Shown piece by piece: positions 32,034-32,654 of a stretch of 32,654 nt of DNA. Under the pieces are notes generated by a model, which saw only the letters and a list, made by a program, of their open reading frames with translations, was not told the origin of the DNA and did not search any database. The translations under genes and the position numbers were made by a program. Every line of letters begins with the position of its first letter. The stretch's first letter is position 1. Source of the stretch: Lachnospiraceae bacterium (GTDB taxonomy: Bacteria; Bacillota; Clostridia; Lachnospirales; Lachnospiraceae). The stretch is from positions 1 through 32,654 of the forward strand of contig JAAVZU010000045.1 of NCBI GenBank assembly GCA_022791815.1, written 5' to 3'.

Positions 32034-32314
32034 TAATCGATTTCCTTTGCAAAGAATGCCGCTGCTTTTTTTAGGAAAGCTATTTCCTTTTCCTGCTCTT
32101 TGATCTTCTGATTCAGTCTTCTTATTTCTGTAGCAGGATCAGTTTCTTTTTTATTGGTGGTATATTGGCATTCTTCACTGTATTTTTTAGCCCAGTCTCT
32201 GATTGTGCTCTTGGCAATATTGAAATCAATTGATAACTGTGAGATGGATCTATCCCCGATCATATAAGCCTTGACAACTTCCTTTTTAAAATCTTCACTG
32301 TAACGTACTGACAT
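32033..32314 (-). CDS. IS3-family transposase OrfA (HTH subunit)
   Basis: A 93-residue protein. Its helix-turn-helix (about 5-45, YSEDFKKEVVKAYMIG, then SISQLSIDFNIAKSTIRDW) binds the IS ends. A leucine zipper follows (EIRRLNQKIKEQEKEIAFLK) for multimerisation. The start at 32314 has AAGGAGG 9 nt upstream; the longer frame to 32374 would enter the terminal repeat. The slippery A7G run lies 13 codons before the stop. Confidence 0.93.
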   Translation of the reverse strand: MSVRYSEDFKKEVVKAYMIGDRSISQLSIDFNIAKSTIRDWAKKYSEECQYTTNKKETDPATEIRRLNQKIKEQEKEIAFLKKAAAFFAKEID

Positions 32315-32391
32315 AACATAGTCCTCCTTAGATAATAAATAATATATCATATGATCCGAACGATGTGTTACCAATTTATTATATCAGTACA

Positions 32392-32654
32392 CCTCATATC
32401 TTCCCAGATACAATTCTTTTGATTCTGCCGTGCCGTCCTCTCCTGTGGTAAGTGTGTCTACAATCTCGCCTTTCTCGGCTCTGACCGTTCCGTCTGTCGT
32501 AATAATATCCTCGGCAGCGGTAATCTCATAGACCGCACACTCAAGGCTGTCCACTGCAAAAATCGGCTGATACAGCCCCTTGTTTCCTGATACCCTGCTG
32601 AATACTTCGCCAGACTTTTCTACCGTGATTTTCCCTTTCTGTGCCACGTTGGAG
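32392..32654 (-). pseudogene. Fragment of an SpaA-like pilin/surface protein
   Basis: The frame is open at the window edge and encodes about 87 residues of a prealbumin-like SpaA domain: QKGKITVEKSGEVFS, then YQPIFAVDSLECAVYEITA, and TGEDGTAESKELYLGRYEV. Such repeats occur in large sortase-anchored surface proteins, often carried on conjugative elements of gut Firmicutes. It is GC-rich, in contrast to the window interior. The coding stops after YEV, where the IS begins; the last Tyr and the TGA come from the IS end. The gene's remainder is not on the other side of the IS. Confidence 0.8.

Larger units (their letters stand above)
31139..32391 (-). mobile_element. Complete IS3-family insertion sequence (1253 bp)
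   Basis: It contains the two usual overlapping frames. Imperfect terminal inverted repeats start TGTTCTGGT at 31139 and TGTACTGAT on the minus strand at 32391. They share TTGGTAACAC at the same distance from both ends (19 of the first 27 positions match). Flanking bases (ATC before, CCT after) are not duplicated. The right end abuts the SpaA-like fragment exactly. An inner ATTT on both sides of TGGTAAC (31153, 32374) mimics a target duplication but lies within the repeats. Confidence 0.85.

Noticed and set aside
31153-32377. ATTT on both sides of TGGTAAC as a target duplication of a smaller IS
   Set aside because: Similarity of the two ends continues outward to TGTWCTGRT, so these bases lie inside the terminal repeats. 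The true ends (31139, 32391) have no duplication.

Overview
The window is AT-rich, low-GC Gram-positive DNA. Gene content and order (PASTA kinase, PP2C phosphatase, rlmN, rsmB, fmt and def in one run, a Spo0A-type regulator, an Lsa-type ABC-F protein) point to a clostridial gut bacterium, probably Lachnospiraceae. A FlxA-like protein and a chemoreceptor fragment suggest a motile relative. The family assignment is inference; no rRNA or tRNA gene is visible.

Layout. Bases 1-579: a GC-rich scrap of an FGGY-type sugar kinase fused out of frame to the N-terminal part of a chemoreceptor. 979-2010: a YeiH/UPF0324 membrane protein. 2154-12649, all on the minus strand: a housekeeping block transcribed def, fmt, zinc metallopeptidase, rsmB, rlmN, stp, prkC, rsgA, rpe, then a FlxA-like gene. 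It couples formyl-methionine handling, rRNA modification, ribosome assembly and Ser/Thr phosphosignalling. Between rlmN and stp the block is interrupted by a 483-bp duplication/insert that repeats the 3' end of rlmN and carries two hairpins.

13033-15040: two divergent orphan response regulators, one LytTR and one Spo0A-like. They share a 505-bp spacer with a 10-bp-period tandem array (TGTWGGTTTT). 15408-18012: an OGG1-type glycosylase and an ECF sigma/anti-sigma pair. 18255-19905: a MarR regulator with a palindromic operator at its own promoter, and a FUSC-type membrane protein. 19981-24240: a coiled-coil lipoprotein, a stand-alone glutamate-cysteine ligase, and an Lsa-type ABC-F gene preceded by a promoter, a 23-codon leader ORF and an intrinsic terminator (an attenuator). 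A palindromic repeat sits between attenuator and gene.

24285-27870: a truncated ABC permease, then an ABC exporter (ATPase plus two permeases) downstream of a small secreted protein whose gene is flanked by a perfect 19-bp inverted repeat. 27871-29330: gene-poor DNA with a GC-rich foldback, tiny ORFs and a decayed IS3 copy. 29334-30915: a LysR regulator and a LysE-type exporter. 31139-32391: an intact IS3-family element. 32392-32654: a GC-rich fragment of an SpaA-like surface protein.

The two GC-rich edges do not match their neighbours and end abruptly, one exactly at an IS end. They may be rearrangement junctions or assembly joins. The most interesting signals are the Spo0A paralogue with its phased promoter array, the ABC-F attenuator with its inserted repeat, the rlmN 3'-end duplication, and the inverted repeat around the secreted-protein gene.
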